From Mucilaginibacter_A sp964251965 (GTDB lineage Bacteria > Bacteroidota > Bacteroidia > Sphingobacteriales > Sphingobacteriaceae), in assembly GCA_964251965.1 (NCBI GenBank), contig CAXULQ010000008.1, positions 124,001-188,000 on the forward strand: a DNA stretch of 64,000 bases, written 5' to 3'. The translations under genes and the position numbers were made by a program. Below the pieces are notes generated by a model. That model was not told the origin of the DNA. It ran no database searches and was given only the letters and a program-made list of their open reading frames with translations. Positions 52,205 to 61,377 of this stretch are shown here, one piece after another (position 1 is the first letter of the stretch; every line of letters begins with the position of its first letter).

Positions 52205-53053
52205 ATGAAGGCAAAATACATTAACCCATACACCGACTTTGGTTTTAAAAAGATTTTCGGTGAAGAAGCCAGTAAGCTACAACTGACCGACTTCTTAAAT
52301 GCCATTTTGCCAGAACAGAACAAAGTTGTTGACCTGACTTTAAAAAATACGGAACAACTCGGGCTGACTGATCTTGACCGAAAAGCAATTTATGATATTT
52401 ACTGCGAAAACGATAAGGGCGAAAAATTCATCGTAGAACTTCAAAAAGCCAAACAGAATTATTTTAAGGAAAGGACTGTTTACTATTCTACTTTTCCCAT
52501 TCGTGAACAGGCGGAAAAGGGTGAATGGAACTATAATTTGAAAGCCGTTTACTGCATTGGCATTTTGGACTTTACATTTGACGACTACGAAAGCGAACCC
52601 GAACGAAGTGAGTTTTTGCACACTATCAAACTAAAAAACCAAAACGGGAAAGTGTTTTATGACAAGCTGACGTACGTTTATTTGGAAATGCCTAATTTCA
52701 CAAAAACCGAAACTGAGCTAAAAGACCGTTTAGACAAGTGGTTGTATTTCATCAAACATTTGGAAGATTTTCAGAGCATTCCGTCTATTTTTAAAGATGA
52801 AGTGTTTGAGCAGGCATTTGAAAAAGCAGAACTTGCCAATTTAGGGCAAGCGGACCTTAACAATTACGAAAACAGTTTGAAAGTTTACCGCGACCTGAAA
52901 AGCGTTATTGACACAGCTTTTGACGAAGGAAAAGTTGAAGGAAAAACTGAAGGAAAAATTGAGATGGCAAAAATGATGAAAGCTGATGGTGAACCTATAG
53001 AAAAAATAATTCGTTACACAGGGCTTTCAGAGGAAGAAATCAATAAACTTTAA
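52205..53053 (+). CDS. Cassette 4: Rpn-family recombination-promoting nuclease/putative transposase
   Basis: 282 residues of the PD-(D/E)XK Rpn family: INPYTDFGFKKIFG at the start, AIYDIYCENDKGEKFIVELQKAKQ (acidic, E-x-Q/K core), then the FKERTVYYSTFPIREQ helix. The C-terminus has the usual charged repeats (GKVEGKTEGKIEMAKMM) and GLSEEEI. E. coli homologues promote recA-independent recombination. It is the last gene of the array; no matching right end was found after it. Confidence 0.88.
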   Translation: MKAKYINPYTDFGFKKIFGEEASKLQLTDFLNAILPEQNKVVDLTLKNTEQLGLTDLDRKAIYDIYCENDKGEKFIVELQKAKQNYFKERTVYYSTFPIREQAEKGEWNYNLKAVYCIGILDFTFDDYESEPERSEFLHTIKLKNQNGKVFYDKLTYVYLEMPNFTKTETELKDRLDKWLYFIKHLEDFQSIPSIFKDEVFEQAFEKAELANLGQADLNNYENSLKVYRDLKSVIDTAFDEGKVEGKTEGKIEMAKMMKADGEPIEKIIRYTGLSEEEINKL

Positions 53054-53092
53054 AACGCTGAGCCTAACCATCACCCAAACCGCTTTCTCACA

Positions 53093-53104
53093 ATACTTCT
53101 TTTA
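53093..53104 (-). repeat. 12-mer repeat between the Rpn gene and the FeS photolyase
   Basis: One-mismatch copy (TAAAAGAAGTAT on the - strand) with flank ATTTTATACC-type sequence, 15 bp before the photolyase start. It does not match the cassette ends. Confidence 0.5.
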
Positions 53105-53118
53105 TCGGTATAAAATCA

Positions 53119-54651
53119 TTGAAAACTTTACGATTTATTTTGGGCGATCAGCTCAACAGCACGCATTCCTGGTTTCTGCAAAAAGATCCGGAGACGGTTT
53201 ATGTGATGATGGAAATGATGCAGGAACAAAACTATGTGAAGCACCATATCCAAAAAATCCTGGCTTTTTTTGAGGCGATGCGGAACTTTGCCCATCAGTT
53301 GGAAAAAGCCGGGCACGAAGTCATCTACCTCAAATTGGATGATCCGGAAAACGAACAAACGCTTACCGGCAACCTTCAAAAAACCATCGATAAAAGAAGC
53401 ATCGAACGTTTTGAATATTTGCTGCCGGATGAATACCGGCTCGATCAGCAGTTAAAAACTTTCTGCAAAGGTTTATCCATCCCAACCAAAGCTTACGATA
53501 CCGAACATTTTTTTACTACACGGGAAGAAGTCGGCGATTTTTTCGCCGGCAAAAAGCAACTGATTATGGAAAGCTTTTACCGGCACATGCGGCAAAAGTA
53601 CGATTTGTTAATGAACGGAAAAGAGCCGGTTGGCGGTTTGTGGAACTTTGATGTAGATAACCGCAACCGCTACGATAACAAGGTCCCGCTGCCGGAACCG
53701 CTGGTTTTTGAGCACGATTTGTCGGAAATCAGGGCGATGATCGATAAAATGAAAGTGCAGCGTTTTGGCAATGTGGCGGACAATAAAGTCGATTTGCCGC
53801 TTTCGCGAAACGAAGCTTTAAAGCTGACCGATTACTTCTGCCAGCACCTTTTACCACATTTTGGCACTTATGAAGATGCGATGTTGCAGCATCATGCCTC
53901 GCTTTTCCATTCGCGTTTATCGTTTGCGTTGAATGTGAAATTAATCTCCCCAAAAGAAGTAATCAGTCAGACAATTATGGCCTGGCAGCATCGCCAAAAC
54001 GAAATCAGTTTGCCGCAGATTGAAGGTTTTGTGCGCCAGATTTTAGGCTGGCGCGAATACATGCGTGGTTTGTACTGGAACAAAATGCCGGACTTTGCAG
54101 AGAAAAACTTCTTCAGTCATCACGCAAAACTGCCAGCTTGGTTTTGGTCGGGCGAGACGAAGATGAATTGTTTAAAACACAGCATCGGCCAATCGCTGGA
54201 TCTGGGCTGGGCGCACCATATCCAAAGATTAATGGTGATCGGTAATTTTGCAATGCTTTCGGGAAGTGATCCTGATGAGGTAGATGCCTGGTATCTTGGT
54301 GTTTACGTGGATGCGATGCAATGGGTGCAGCTGCCTAATACGCGCGGCATGAGCCAGTTTGCCGATGGCGGAATGGTTGGTACGAAACCTTATGCAGCTT
54401 CGGCGGCATACATCAACAAAATGAGTGATTACTGCGGAAGCTGTTTTTACGACCCGAAAAAAAAGTATGGCGAAAAAGCTTGTCCGTACAATAGTTTCTA
54501 TTGGGATTTTTTCTCCCGGAACGAACATTTGCTTTCGGGCAACCAGCGTTTAAAAATGGTTTACGGTAATTTACACCGCTTAAAACCGGATGATCTGGAA
54601 AAGATTTTAGAGCAGGCGGCGGTTTATAAAAGTGAGGTGGATGAGTTGTAG
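53119..54651 (+). CDS. Iron-sulfur bacterial cryptochrome/(6-4) photolyase (FeS-BCP)
   Basis: 510 residues of the deoxyribodipyrimidine photolyase-related, FeS-BCP type: N-terminal RFILGDQLN, then IEGFVRQILGWREYMRGLYW and LDLGWAHHIQRLMVIGNFAMLSG. Four cysteines (C351, C439, C442, C455) correspond to the [4Fe-4S] ligands described for Agrobacterium PhrB. It probably repairs (6-4) photoproducts. Start is TTG at 53119; no ATG lies closer. An exact 12-mer (53391-53402) lies inside the coding region and encodes DKRSI. Confidence 0.9.
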   Translation: MKTLRFILGDQLNSTHSWFLQKDPETVYVMMEMMQEQNYVKHHIQKILAFFEAMRNFAHQLEKAGHEVIYLKLDDPENEQTLTGNLQKTIDKRSIERFEYLLPDEYRLDQQLKTFCKGLSIPTKAYDTEHFFTTREEVGDFFAGKKQLIMESFYRHMRQKYDLLMNGKEPVGGLWNFDVDNRNRYDNKVPLPEPLVFEHDLSEIRAMIDKMKVQRFGNVADNKVDLPLSRNEALKLTDYFCQHLLPHFGTYEDAMLQHHASLFHSRLSFALNVKLISPKEVISQTIMAWQHRQNEISLPQIEGFVRQILGWREYMRGLYWNKMPDFAEKNFFSHHAKLPAWFWSGETKMNCLKHSIGQSLDLGWAHHIQRLMVIGNFAMLSGSDPDEVDAWYLGVYVDAMQWVQLPNTRGMSQFADGGMVGTKPYAASAAYINKMSDYCGSCFYDPKKKYGEKACPYNSFYWDFFSRNEHLLSGNQRLKMVYGNLHRLKPDDLEKILEQAAVYKSEVDEL

Positions 54652-54728
54652 GAGGAAAGCTATCGGGTGTGAGCTGTCAGGTTTCAACAATTAGCTTCAG
54701 CTTAAAATACAATACAAATTTTAGGTGG

Positions 54729-54855
54729 TAAAAGAAGCATCAGTTTTAGAAAATGCTGTCAGCTATCAGCCATCAGATTATAAAAACGGATGCGATTTGT
54801 AAACCTTGATCCTGCCGAAAGCTAATTGCCGAAAGCTGATCGCTAAAAGCTGAAA
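54729..54855 (+). repeat. Exact 12-mer and a 14-nt tandem repeat upstream of sucA
   Basis: An exact TAAAAGAAGCAT copy (54729-54740, flank TTTTAGGTGG) is followed by three diverged 14-nt units at 54814-54855 (GCCGAAAGCTAATT, GCCGAAAGCTGATC, GCTAAAAGCTGAAA). The 286-bp gap 54652-54937 has no gene; the sucA promoter is at its end. Confidence 0.6.
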
Positions 54856-54883
54856 GCCCAGATTTATTACACCATAAAACCAG

Positions 54884-54912
54884 TTTGTTTATTTATTAAA
54901 TTCTTACTTTTG
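54884..54912 (+). promoter_or_regulatory. Bacteroidota-type promoter of sucA
   Basis: TTTG at 54884-54887 and TACTTTTG at 54905-54912 (fits TAnnTTTG) are separated by 17 bp, good spacing for the primary Bacteroidota sigma factor, and lie 25 bp before the sucA ATG. Confidence 0.6.
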
Positions 54913-54937
54913 TGGCGTTTCACTGATTGGATTTTCC

Positions 54938-57760
54938 ATGAATACTTTTTCGTACCTAAATAACGCTAACGCAGCGTACATCGATTCACTTTATCAAAAT
55001 TACCAGCAAGAACCCGGATCGGTTGATTTTGGCTGGCAAAAGTTTTTTGAAGGTTTCGATTTCGGCCGTACCGAACAGCCTACCGCTACACCTGATACAA
55101 TTGCTGCCCCCGCTTCGGCAGACAGTACGCACTTTTTGAAAGAAATCAACGTGCTGAACATGATCGACGGTTACCGAACCCGCGGCCATTTGTTCACCAA
55201 AACTAACCCTGTCCGTGAACGCCGCAAATATGTTCCGGGAAAAGAACTGGAAACTTTTGGTTTAAGCGAAGCCGATCTGGGTACGGTTTTTAACGCCGGT
55301 GTTGAAGTAGGCTTAGGGCCTGCAAAACTGAGCGACATCCGTGATTTAATAGAGCAAACCTATTGCCAGTCCATCGGTGCCGAATACCGCTATTTGCGCG
55401 ACCCGGACAAGATCAACTGGTTTCAGGAAAGGATGGAAAGAAGCCGTAACACGCCGCATTTCTCCGTAGAAGAAAAAAAACAATTGTTAAAAAAGCTGAA
55501 TGAAGCCGTTGTTTTTGAAAGTTTTTTAGGAACAAAGTTTTTAGGTCAAAAACGTTTTTCGCTGGAAGGTGCAGAATCTTTGATCCCGGCTTTGGATTCC
55601 GTGATCGAAAAAGGGTCCAAATTAGGCATCGAAGAATTTGTGATCGGCATGGCGCACCGCGGCCGTTTAAATGTGCTGGTCAACATCCTTAAAAAATCAT
55701 ACAAAAGCATTTTTTCTGAGTTTGAAGGAAAAGGTTTCGACGAACACGAATCTTACAGCGGCGATGTGAAATACCATTTGGGTTTTTCTACTGATGTAGA
55801 AACCTCAAACGGAAAAACGGTACATTTAAGCCTTTGCCCCAACCCATCTCACTTAGAGGCAGTTGACCCGGTTGTGGAAGGTTTAACACGTTCTAAAGTT
55901 GATTTTAAATATGGCGGCGATGACAAACGCATTGCACCGATTTTAATCCATGGTGATGCTTCGGTTGCCGGCCAGGGAATTATTTACGAAGTTTTGCAGA
56001 TGTCGAAACTGGAAGGTTACCGCACCGGCGGGACGGTCCATTTGGTAATCAACAACCAAATCGGTTTCACTACCAATTATAAAGATGCGCGTTCCAGCAC
56101 GTATTGCACCGATATTGCCAAAACCGTTTTGTCGCCGGTTTTCCATGTAAACGGAGATGATGTAGAAGCGTTAACTTATGCCATTAACCTGGCAATGGAA
56201 TACCGTCAGGCTTTCCATAAAGATGTTTTTATCGATATTTTGTGTTACCGCCGTTTTGGCCATAACGAATCCGACGAGCCGAAATTTACACAGCCGCTTT
56301 TGTATAAAGCGATAGAAAGCCATCCCAACCCAAAAGAAATTTATAACCAAAAGCTGATTGCCGAAGGAAGCATAGATGCGGAACTGGCCAAGCAAATGGA
56401 AAAAGATTTCCGCGCGATGTTGCAGGAAAAGCTGGAAGAATCTAAAGCAGACGATCAATTTTCGGAAGTAAAACCTGTTTTCGCAGGTGCCTGGAAAGGT
56501 TTGCGTTTAGCTACGGACAAAGATTTTTTGTCTTCGCCGGATACTTCGGTGAGTGCGGAAGAATTTGAAATGATCGGTCGAAAAATCACGGAACTCCCTC
56601 AGCATAAACAATTCTTTAAAAAGATTGAAAAACTGTTCCAGGACCGCCAGAAAATGGTGAACGAAACCAAAACTTTCGATTGGGCCATGGGCGAATTGTT
56701 AGCTTACGGTACTTTGCTGAACGAAGGAAATGTGGTCCGTTTAAGCGGAGAAGATGTAAAGCGGGGGACGTTTTCGCATCGCCATGCTGTTTTAACCCTG
56801 GAAGATTCGGAAGAAGAATATGTGCCGTTAAGAAATATTTCCGAAAAACAAGCTGATTTTAAAATATACAATTCCCACCTTTCAGAATACGGCGTTTTGG
56901 GTTTTGATTATGGTTATGCTTTAGCCAATCCAAACGCGTTAACCATCTGGGAAGCCCAGTTTGGCGATTTTGTAAACGGTGCGCAAATTATTACAGATCA
57001 GTACATTACCAGTGCCGAAACAAAGTGGCAGCGCGGCAACGGTTTGGTGATGTTACTGCCGCACGGTTATGAAGGACAAGGGCCGGAACATTCATCCGCC
57101 AGGATCGAACGTTTTATGGAACTTTGTGCCGAGAACAATATCCAGGTGGCTAATTGCACTACGCCGGCCAACTTCTTCCACATTCTGCGCCGGCAGTTAA
57201 AACACGAGTTCCGTAAACCGTTAGTTGTTTTTACGCCGAAAAGTTTGTTGCGGAACCCGCAATGCGTTTCTAACATTTCGGAATTTACGGAAGGGAAGTT
57301 CCAGGAAGTGATCGATGATAAATTTGCAGATGTAGCCGAAGTAAAACGCGTGTTGTTTTGCAGCGGAAAGATTTACTATGATTTGTTGGAAAAACAGCAA
57401 ACCGATCAGCGTAAAGATGTCGCGGTTGTTCGTTTAGAGCAGTTATATCCGACACCAATCATCCAAATACAAAAAATCAAAGCAAAATACAGCAATGCCG
57501 AGAGCTGGGTTTGGGTACAGGAAGAACCGGAAAACATGGGTGCCTGGCCGTATTTGTGCCGTAAGCTGCGCCATACCGAACTGGAATTTGAAGTAATTTC
57601 GCGCAAAGAAAGCAGCAGTACGGCAACCGGTTATGCCAAACAGCACACCGCCCAGCAATTGTATATTGTAGGAAAAGCTTTTGAAGCACCGGCCGGAAAA
57701 GCAGTTAAAAAAGAAGTGGAAGAAACAGCAGCCGATATGGCAAACGCCGGGGCTGATTAA
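54938..57760 (+). CDS. sucA: 2-oxoglutarate dehydrogenase E1 component (SucA)
   Basis: 940 residues, full length. The thiamine diphosphate enzyme decarboxylates 2-oxoglutarate. Blocks: the N-terminal SLYQNYQQEPGSVDFGWQKFFEGF that binds E2, IGMAHRGRLNVLVN, GDVKYHLGFSTD, SLCPNPSHLEAVDPVVEG, HGDASVAGQGIIYEV, LVINNQIGFTT, CYRRFGHNESDEP, LLPHGYEGQGPEHSSARIERF. sucB follows immediately. The promoter is visible. It belongs to the TCA cycle. Confidence 0.96.
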   Translation: MNTFSYLNNANAAYIDSLYQNYQQEPGSVDFGWQKFFEGFDFGRTEQPTATPDTIAAPASADSTHFLKEINVLNMIDGYRTRGHLFTKTNPVRERRKYVPGKELETFGLSEADLGTVFNAGVEVGLGPAKLSDIRDLIEQTYCQSIGAEYRYLRDPDKINWFQERMERSRNTPHFSVEEKKQLLKKLNEAVVFESFLGTKFLGQKRFSLEGAESLIPALDSVIEKGSKLGIEEFVIGMAHRGRLNVLVNILKKSYKSIFSEFEGKGFDEHESYSGDVKYHLGFSTDVETSNGKTVHLSLCPNPSHLEAVDPVVEGLTRSKVDFKYGGDDKRIAPILIHGDASVAGQGIIYEVLQMSKLEGYRTGGTVHLVINNQIGFTTNYKDARSSTYCTDIAKTVLSPVFHVNGDDVEALTYAINLAMEYRQAFHKDVFIDILCYRRFGHNESDEPKFTQPLLYKAIESHPNPKEIYNQKLIAEGSIDAELAKQMEKDFRAMLQEKLEESKADDQFSEVKPVFAGAWKGLRLATDKDFLSSPDTSVSAEEFEMIGRKITELPQHKQFFKKIEKLFQDRQKMVNETKTFDWAMGELLAYGTLLNEGNVVRLSGEDVKRGTFSHRHAVLTLEDSEEEYVPLRNISEKQADFKIYNSHLSEYGVLGFDYGYALANPNALTIWEAQFGDFVNGAQIITDQYITSAETKWQRGNGLVMLLPHGYEGQGPEHSSARIERFMELCAENNIQVANCTTPANFFHILRRQLKHEFRKPLVVFTPKSLLRNPQCVSNISEFTEGKFQEVIDDKFADVAEVKRVLFCSGKIYYDLLEKQQTDQRKDVAVVRLEQLYPTPIIQIQKIKAKYSNAESWVWVQEEPENMGAWPYLCRKLRHTELEFEVISRKESSSTATGYAKQHTAQQLYIVGKAFEAPAGKAVKKEVEETAADMANAGAD

Positions 57761-57779
57761 AAATATAGTTTATAAAAAT

Positions 57780-59387
57780 ATGAGTTTAGAGATCAAAGTT
57801 CCGCCGGTGGGCGAATCTATTTCCGAGGTTACCTTATCAAACTGGGTAAAAAACGACGGCGACCGCGTAGAAATGGACGATGTTATTGCCGAACTGGAAT
57901 CAGACAAAGCAACGTTTGAACTGACCGCCGAAGCTGCCGGGACCTTAAAAACAACCGCCAAAGAAGGCGACGTTTTGGCTATTGGAGCGGTGGTTTGCAG
58001 CATTGAATCAGACGGTGGCGAAACGGTTGCTACACCTGTTGCAGAAAAAATATCGGTAAAAGAAGCATCGGCAGATACGACCAAAACGGTAGCTGCGGAA
58101 ACAGCAGAAGCACCGAAAGCAGAACCTGCAAAGGCAGAAAGCTCAGCTTCTACAGAAATCGACATAAAAATCCCGCCGGTTGGCGAATCGATCCAGGAAG
58201 TTACTTTAACAAATTGGATTAAAAAAGACGGCGAGCAGGTAGAAATGGACGAGCCGATTGCCGAACTGGAATCAGACAAAGCCACTTTCGAGTTGAACGC
58301 CGAAAGTGCAGGAACGCTTAAAACTTTGGTTCAGGAAGGCGATGTATTGCCAATCGGTACTTTAGTTGCCAAAATTAAAACTGGTGCCGGTGCGCCGCAA
58401 ACCGAAAAAACACCGGTAAAAGAAGTATCCGAAAAAGCGGAAATTTCTGCCGGAGCTGATCAGGCTAAAACTTACGCTTCCGGCGTTCCTTCTCCAGCGG
58501 CAGCGAAAATTTTAGCTGAAAGAGGATTGGATCCTAAAAATATAAATGGTAATGGTGTTGATGGAAGGATTACGAAAGACGATGCGCTGAAAGCCGAAGC
58601 ACCAAAAACGGCTGCAAAAACAGAAAGTAAACCGGCTGTGCCTGCTCCGGCAAAAGCAGTTCAACCGCAACCAGCGGTTGCAGGAAGTAGGGGAGAGCGT
58701 CGCGAAAAGATGTCTTCCCTCCGCAAAACAGTTGCTAAAAGATTGGTTGCTGTTAAAAACGAAACAGCAATGCTGACTACTTTTAACGAGGTGGATATGC
58801 AGCCGATCATGGAACTCCGCAGCAAATACAAAGATAAATTTAAAGAAAAACACGGCGTTGGCTTAGGTTTTATGTCGTTCTTCACCAAAGCGGTTACCGA
58901 AGCTTTGAAAGACTGGCCGGCCGTTGGCGCACGGATCGAAGGCGAAGAAGTGGTTTACAGCGATTTTGCCGATATTTCTATCGCAGTTTCTGCGCCGAAA
59001 GGATTGGTTGTGCCGATCATCCGCAATGCTGATGCCATGAGTCTGGCTGAAATTGAAAAAGCGATTGTTGCTATGGCCGGAAAAGCCCGGGAAAGTAAAT
59101 TGACGATTGATGAGATGACCGGCGGAACCTTTACCATCACCAACGGCGGTGTTTTTGGGTCGATGTTATCTACACCAATTATTAACTCGCCGCAATCTGC
59201 TATTTTAGGAATGCACAATATTATCGAGCGGCCGGTTGCGGTTAACGGACAAGTTGTTATCCGCCCGATGATGTACTTAGCCTTATCCTACGATCACCGT
59301 ATTGTTGACGGCAGGGAATCTGTAAGCTTTTTAGTCCGCGTAAAACAATTGCTGGAAGACCCGGCGAGATTGCTGCTTGGCGTATAA
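57780..59387 (+). CDS. sucB: Dihydrolipoyl succinyltransferase E2 with two lipoyl domains (SucB)
   Basis: 535 residues from ATG 57780 (MSLEIKVPP). Two lipoyl domains: IKVPPVGESISEV with ELESDKATFEL (Lys near 42) and IKIPPVGESIQEV with the same lysine motif about 120 residues later. Then a peripheral-subunit-binding domain (ILAERGLDPKNINGNG) and a catalytic domain with YDHRIVDGRE. Most E2o enzymes have one lipoyl domain, so two is notable. Alanine/proline-rich linkers carry exact or near 12-mer copies at 58057 and 58417, exactly 360 bp apart, so the duplicated unit includes the linker. Confidence 0.94.
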   Translation: MSLEIKVPPVGESISEVTLSNWVKNDGDRVEMDDVIAELESDKATFELTAEAAGTLKTTAKEGDVLAIGAVVCSIESDGGETVATPVAEKISVKEASADTTKTVAAETAEAPKAEPAKAESSASTEIDIKIPPVGESIQEVTLTNWIKKDGEQVEMDEPIAELESDKATFELNAESAGTLKTLVQEGDVLPIGTLVAKIKTGAGAPQTEKTPVKEVSEKAEISAGADQAKTYASGVPSPAAAKILAERGLDPKNINGNGVDGRITKDDALKAEAPKTAAKTESKPAVPAPAKAVQPQPAVAGSRGERREKMSSLRKTVAKRLVAVKNETAMLTTFNEVDMQPIMELRSKYKDKFKEKHGVGLGFMSFFTKAVTEALKDWPAVGARIEGEEVVYSDFADISIAVSAPKGLVVPIIRNADAMSLAEIEKAIVAMAGKARESKLTIDEMTGGTFTITNGGVFGSMLSTPIINSPQSAILGMHNIIERPVAVNGQVVIRPMMYLALSYDHRIVDGRESVSFLVRVKQLLEDPARLLLGV

Positions 59388-59405
59388 AAATAGTTGCTAA
59401 AAGAA

Positions 59406-59451
59406 GTAAACAAAAAAAGAGATTTGCATTTGCAAGTCTTTTTTTGTTTAC
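59406..59451. terminator. Strong bidirectional terminator after sucB
   Basis: GTAAACAAAAAAAGA (59406-59420) pairs perfectly with TCTTTTTTTGTTTAC (59437-59451); inner TTTGC/GCAAA-type pairs extend it. It lies 19 bp past sucB and within reach of a two-mismatch 12-mer at 59398. Confidence 0.85.
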
Positions 59452-59604
59452 CCTGGTTAGAAAATTAAACTTGTGCTTAATTCATATTCTGCTATAATTG
59501 CAATCGATTGTAGCGGGAATAATATCCTAAGTTTATCTGTCAAAAAGTGTACAACAATTAGTAATTATTCCCTAAATTGTCGCCTTCAAACCTAAGTTAA
59601 AAAT

Positions 59605-61290
59605 ATGAATAGACTTCAAACGCCGGATTACGCTGTATTCCTGATTTACTTTTTAATTGTAGCACTGTATGGTTGGTGGGTTTACCAACGCAAAAGAACG
59701 GCTGTTTCCTCCTCTAAAGATTACTTTTTGGCCGAAGGTTCGCTCACCTGGTGGGCAATCGGTTCATCATTAATTGCTTCCAATATTTCTGCGGAGCAAT
59801 TTATCGGGATGAGCGGTTCCGGCTTCAAAATGGGACTGGCTATTTCTTCCTACGAGTTTATGGCTGCCTTAACGCTCGTTATTGTGGCTGTATTTTTTAT
59901 ACCGGTTTACCTCAAAAACAAAATATTTACCATGCCGCAGTTTTTGAGCCAGCGGTATAACGGCACGGTTGCCATGATCATGGCCATCTTCTGGCTGTTG
60001 CTGTATATTGTGGTGAATTTAATGTCGATTTTATATCTGGGCGCGCTGGCAATCAGTGGGATATCAGGTTTCAGCGTGGTTTTGTGTATCGTGCTGCTGG
60101 CCATATTTTCTATCGTAATTGCTTTAGGCGGGATGAAAGTGATTGGTTATACCGATGTGATCCAGGTTTTCTTTTTGATACTGGGCGGGTTGGTTGCTTC
60201 TTATATCGCCTTAAATTTAGTGAGCGAAAAAGCCGGGACTACAGGTTTGGTTAACGGACTTAAACTTTTAACTACCGAAGCAGGTGACCATTTCCACATG
60301 ATTTTTAAAAGGGATAATGCCAATTACATGGATTTGCCCGGCTTATCTGTTTTGCTTGGCGGTTTGTGGATCACCAATTTAAATTACTGGGGCTGTAACC
60401 AGTACATTACGCAGCGTGCTTTGGGTGCCGATTTAAAAACAGCCCGCGGTGGTTTGCTTTTTGCCGCTTTCCTTAAAATTTTGATGCCGGTTATCGTGGT
60501 AATTCCGGGAATTGCAGCTTATGTGCTGTACCAAAAAGGTATGTTCCATACGGAAATGCTCACTTCAACCGGCGCAACGGATGTAAACAAAGCTTATCCG
60601 GCAATTTTAAATTTGCTGCCCATCGGGATGAAAGGTTTGGCTTTTGCAGCCTTAACGGCAGCTATCGTTGCTTCGCTGGCTGGTAAGGCAAACAGTATTG
60701 CCACTATTTTTACGCTGGATATTTACAAAAAAGTCATCCGCCCAAATGCCAGCGAAACCAATTTGGTTTTACTGGGGAAATTTGCGGTAGTGGTAGCCAT
60801 GGTTTTAGGTGTAGTTTTGTCCTTGTTAATCGGCGAAGGTTTAATGGGCGAAGGCAAGCAGGGTTTCCAATACATCCAGGAATACACCGGCTTTGTTTCG
60901 CCGGGTATTTTTGCCATGTTTTTGCTGGGTTTTTTCTGGCGGAAAACAACATCCAACGCAGCATTATTTGCAACCATTGGTGGTTTTGTTATGTCTGTAG
61001 TATTAAAATTCCTTCCACAATTTGCCGATTTAAGTTTTATGGCTTCTACCGGTTTCTCTAAAGATAACGGAAAAGGTGTTTATGAAATCCCTTTTCTCGA
61101 TCGTATGGGCTTCGTATTCATTTTCTGTATCATCGGCATGTACATCATCAGCATGATCGAAAACAGTAAAGGTTTGCGTGTTAATGCTTTAGAAGTAGAT
61201 ACCAAAATGTTCCGCGTAACACCTGCTTTTACCGCAGGAAGTTTGATTATCTGCGGGATTTTGGTTGCCATTTATTCTGTTTTTTGGTAG
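59605..61290 (+). CDS. Sodium/solute symporter (SSS family, SGLT-like)
   Basis: 561 residues with about 14 hydrophobic helices: DYAVFLIYFLIVALYGWWVYQRK, SLTWWAIGSSLIASNISAEQFIGMSGSGFKMG (sodium and sugar site), LSVLLGGLWITNLNYWGCNQYITQRALGA, GLAFAALTAAIVASLAGKANSIATIFTLDIYKK (SSS signature). It resembles sodium/glucose or sodium/galactose cotransporters. Substrate unproved. Single gene with a terminator downstream. Confidence 0.93.
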   Translation: MNRLQTPDYAVFLIYFLIVALYGWWVYQRKRTAVSSSKDYFLAEGSLTWWAIGSSLIASNISAEQFIGMSGSGFKMGLAISSYEFMAALTLVIVAVFFIPVYLKNKIFTMPQFLSQRYNGTVAMIMAIFWLLLYIVVNLMSILYLGALAISGISGFSVVLCIVLLAIFSIVIALGGMKVIGYTDVIQVFFLILGGLVASYIALNLVSEKAGTTGLVNGLKLLTTEAGDHFHMIFKRDNANYMDLPGLSVLLGGLWITNLNYWGCNQYITQRALGADLKTARGGLLFAAFLKILMPVIVVIPGIAAYVLYQKGMFHTEMLTSTGATDVNKAYPAILNLLPIGMKGLAFAALTAAIVASLAGKANSIATIFTLDIYKKVIRPNASETNLVLLGKFAVVVAMVLGVVLSLLIGEGLMGEGKQGFQYIQEYTGFVSPGIFAMFLLGFFWRKTTSNAALFATIGGFVMSVVLKFLPQFADLSFMASTGFSKDNGKGVYEIPFLDRMGFVFIFCIIGMYIISMIENSKGLRVNALEVDTKMFRVTPAFTAGSLIICGILVAIYSVFW

Positions 61291-61294
61291 AGGG

Positions 61295-61306
61295 ATGCTT
61301 TTTTTA
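61295..61306 (-). repeat. 12-mer repeat variant after the symporter
   Basis: One-mismatch copy (ATGCTTTTTTTA) directly after the symporter stop; flank TCGATATAAAAATT fits the family. Confidence 0.5.
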
Positions 61307-61321
61307 TCGATATAAAAATTG

Positions 61322-61352
61322 AGCCTTCTGATTTATTTCAGGAGGCTTTTTT
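61322..61352 (+). terminator. Terminator after the symporter
   Basis: AGCCTTCTGA (61322-61331) pairs with TCAGGAGGCT (61338-61347) with one G-T pair, followed by TTTTTT. It lies 32 bp past the symporter stop. Confidence 0.75.
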
Positions 61353-61377
61353 GATTTTATATTGCATACTTTTAAAT

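Noticed and set aside
48639..53118. An integrase or attI site within the array
   Set aside because: No tyrosine recombinase frame is seen. Only a decayed half-site lies before cassette 1, so an attI call is not supported.
54652..54937. The sucA upstream gap as a fourth attC-like site
   Set aside because: It shares GCTGTCAGGTTTCAA-like words and the 12-mer with site A but has no inverted arms and no partner for TCAATAATG.
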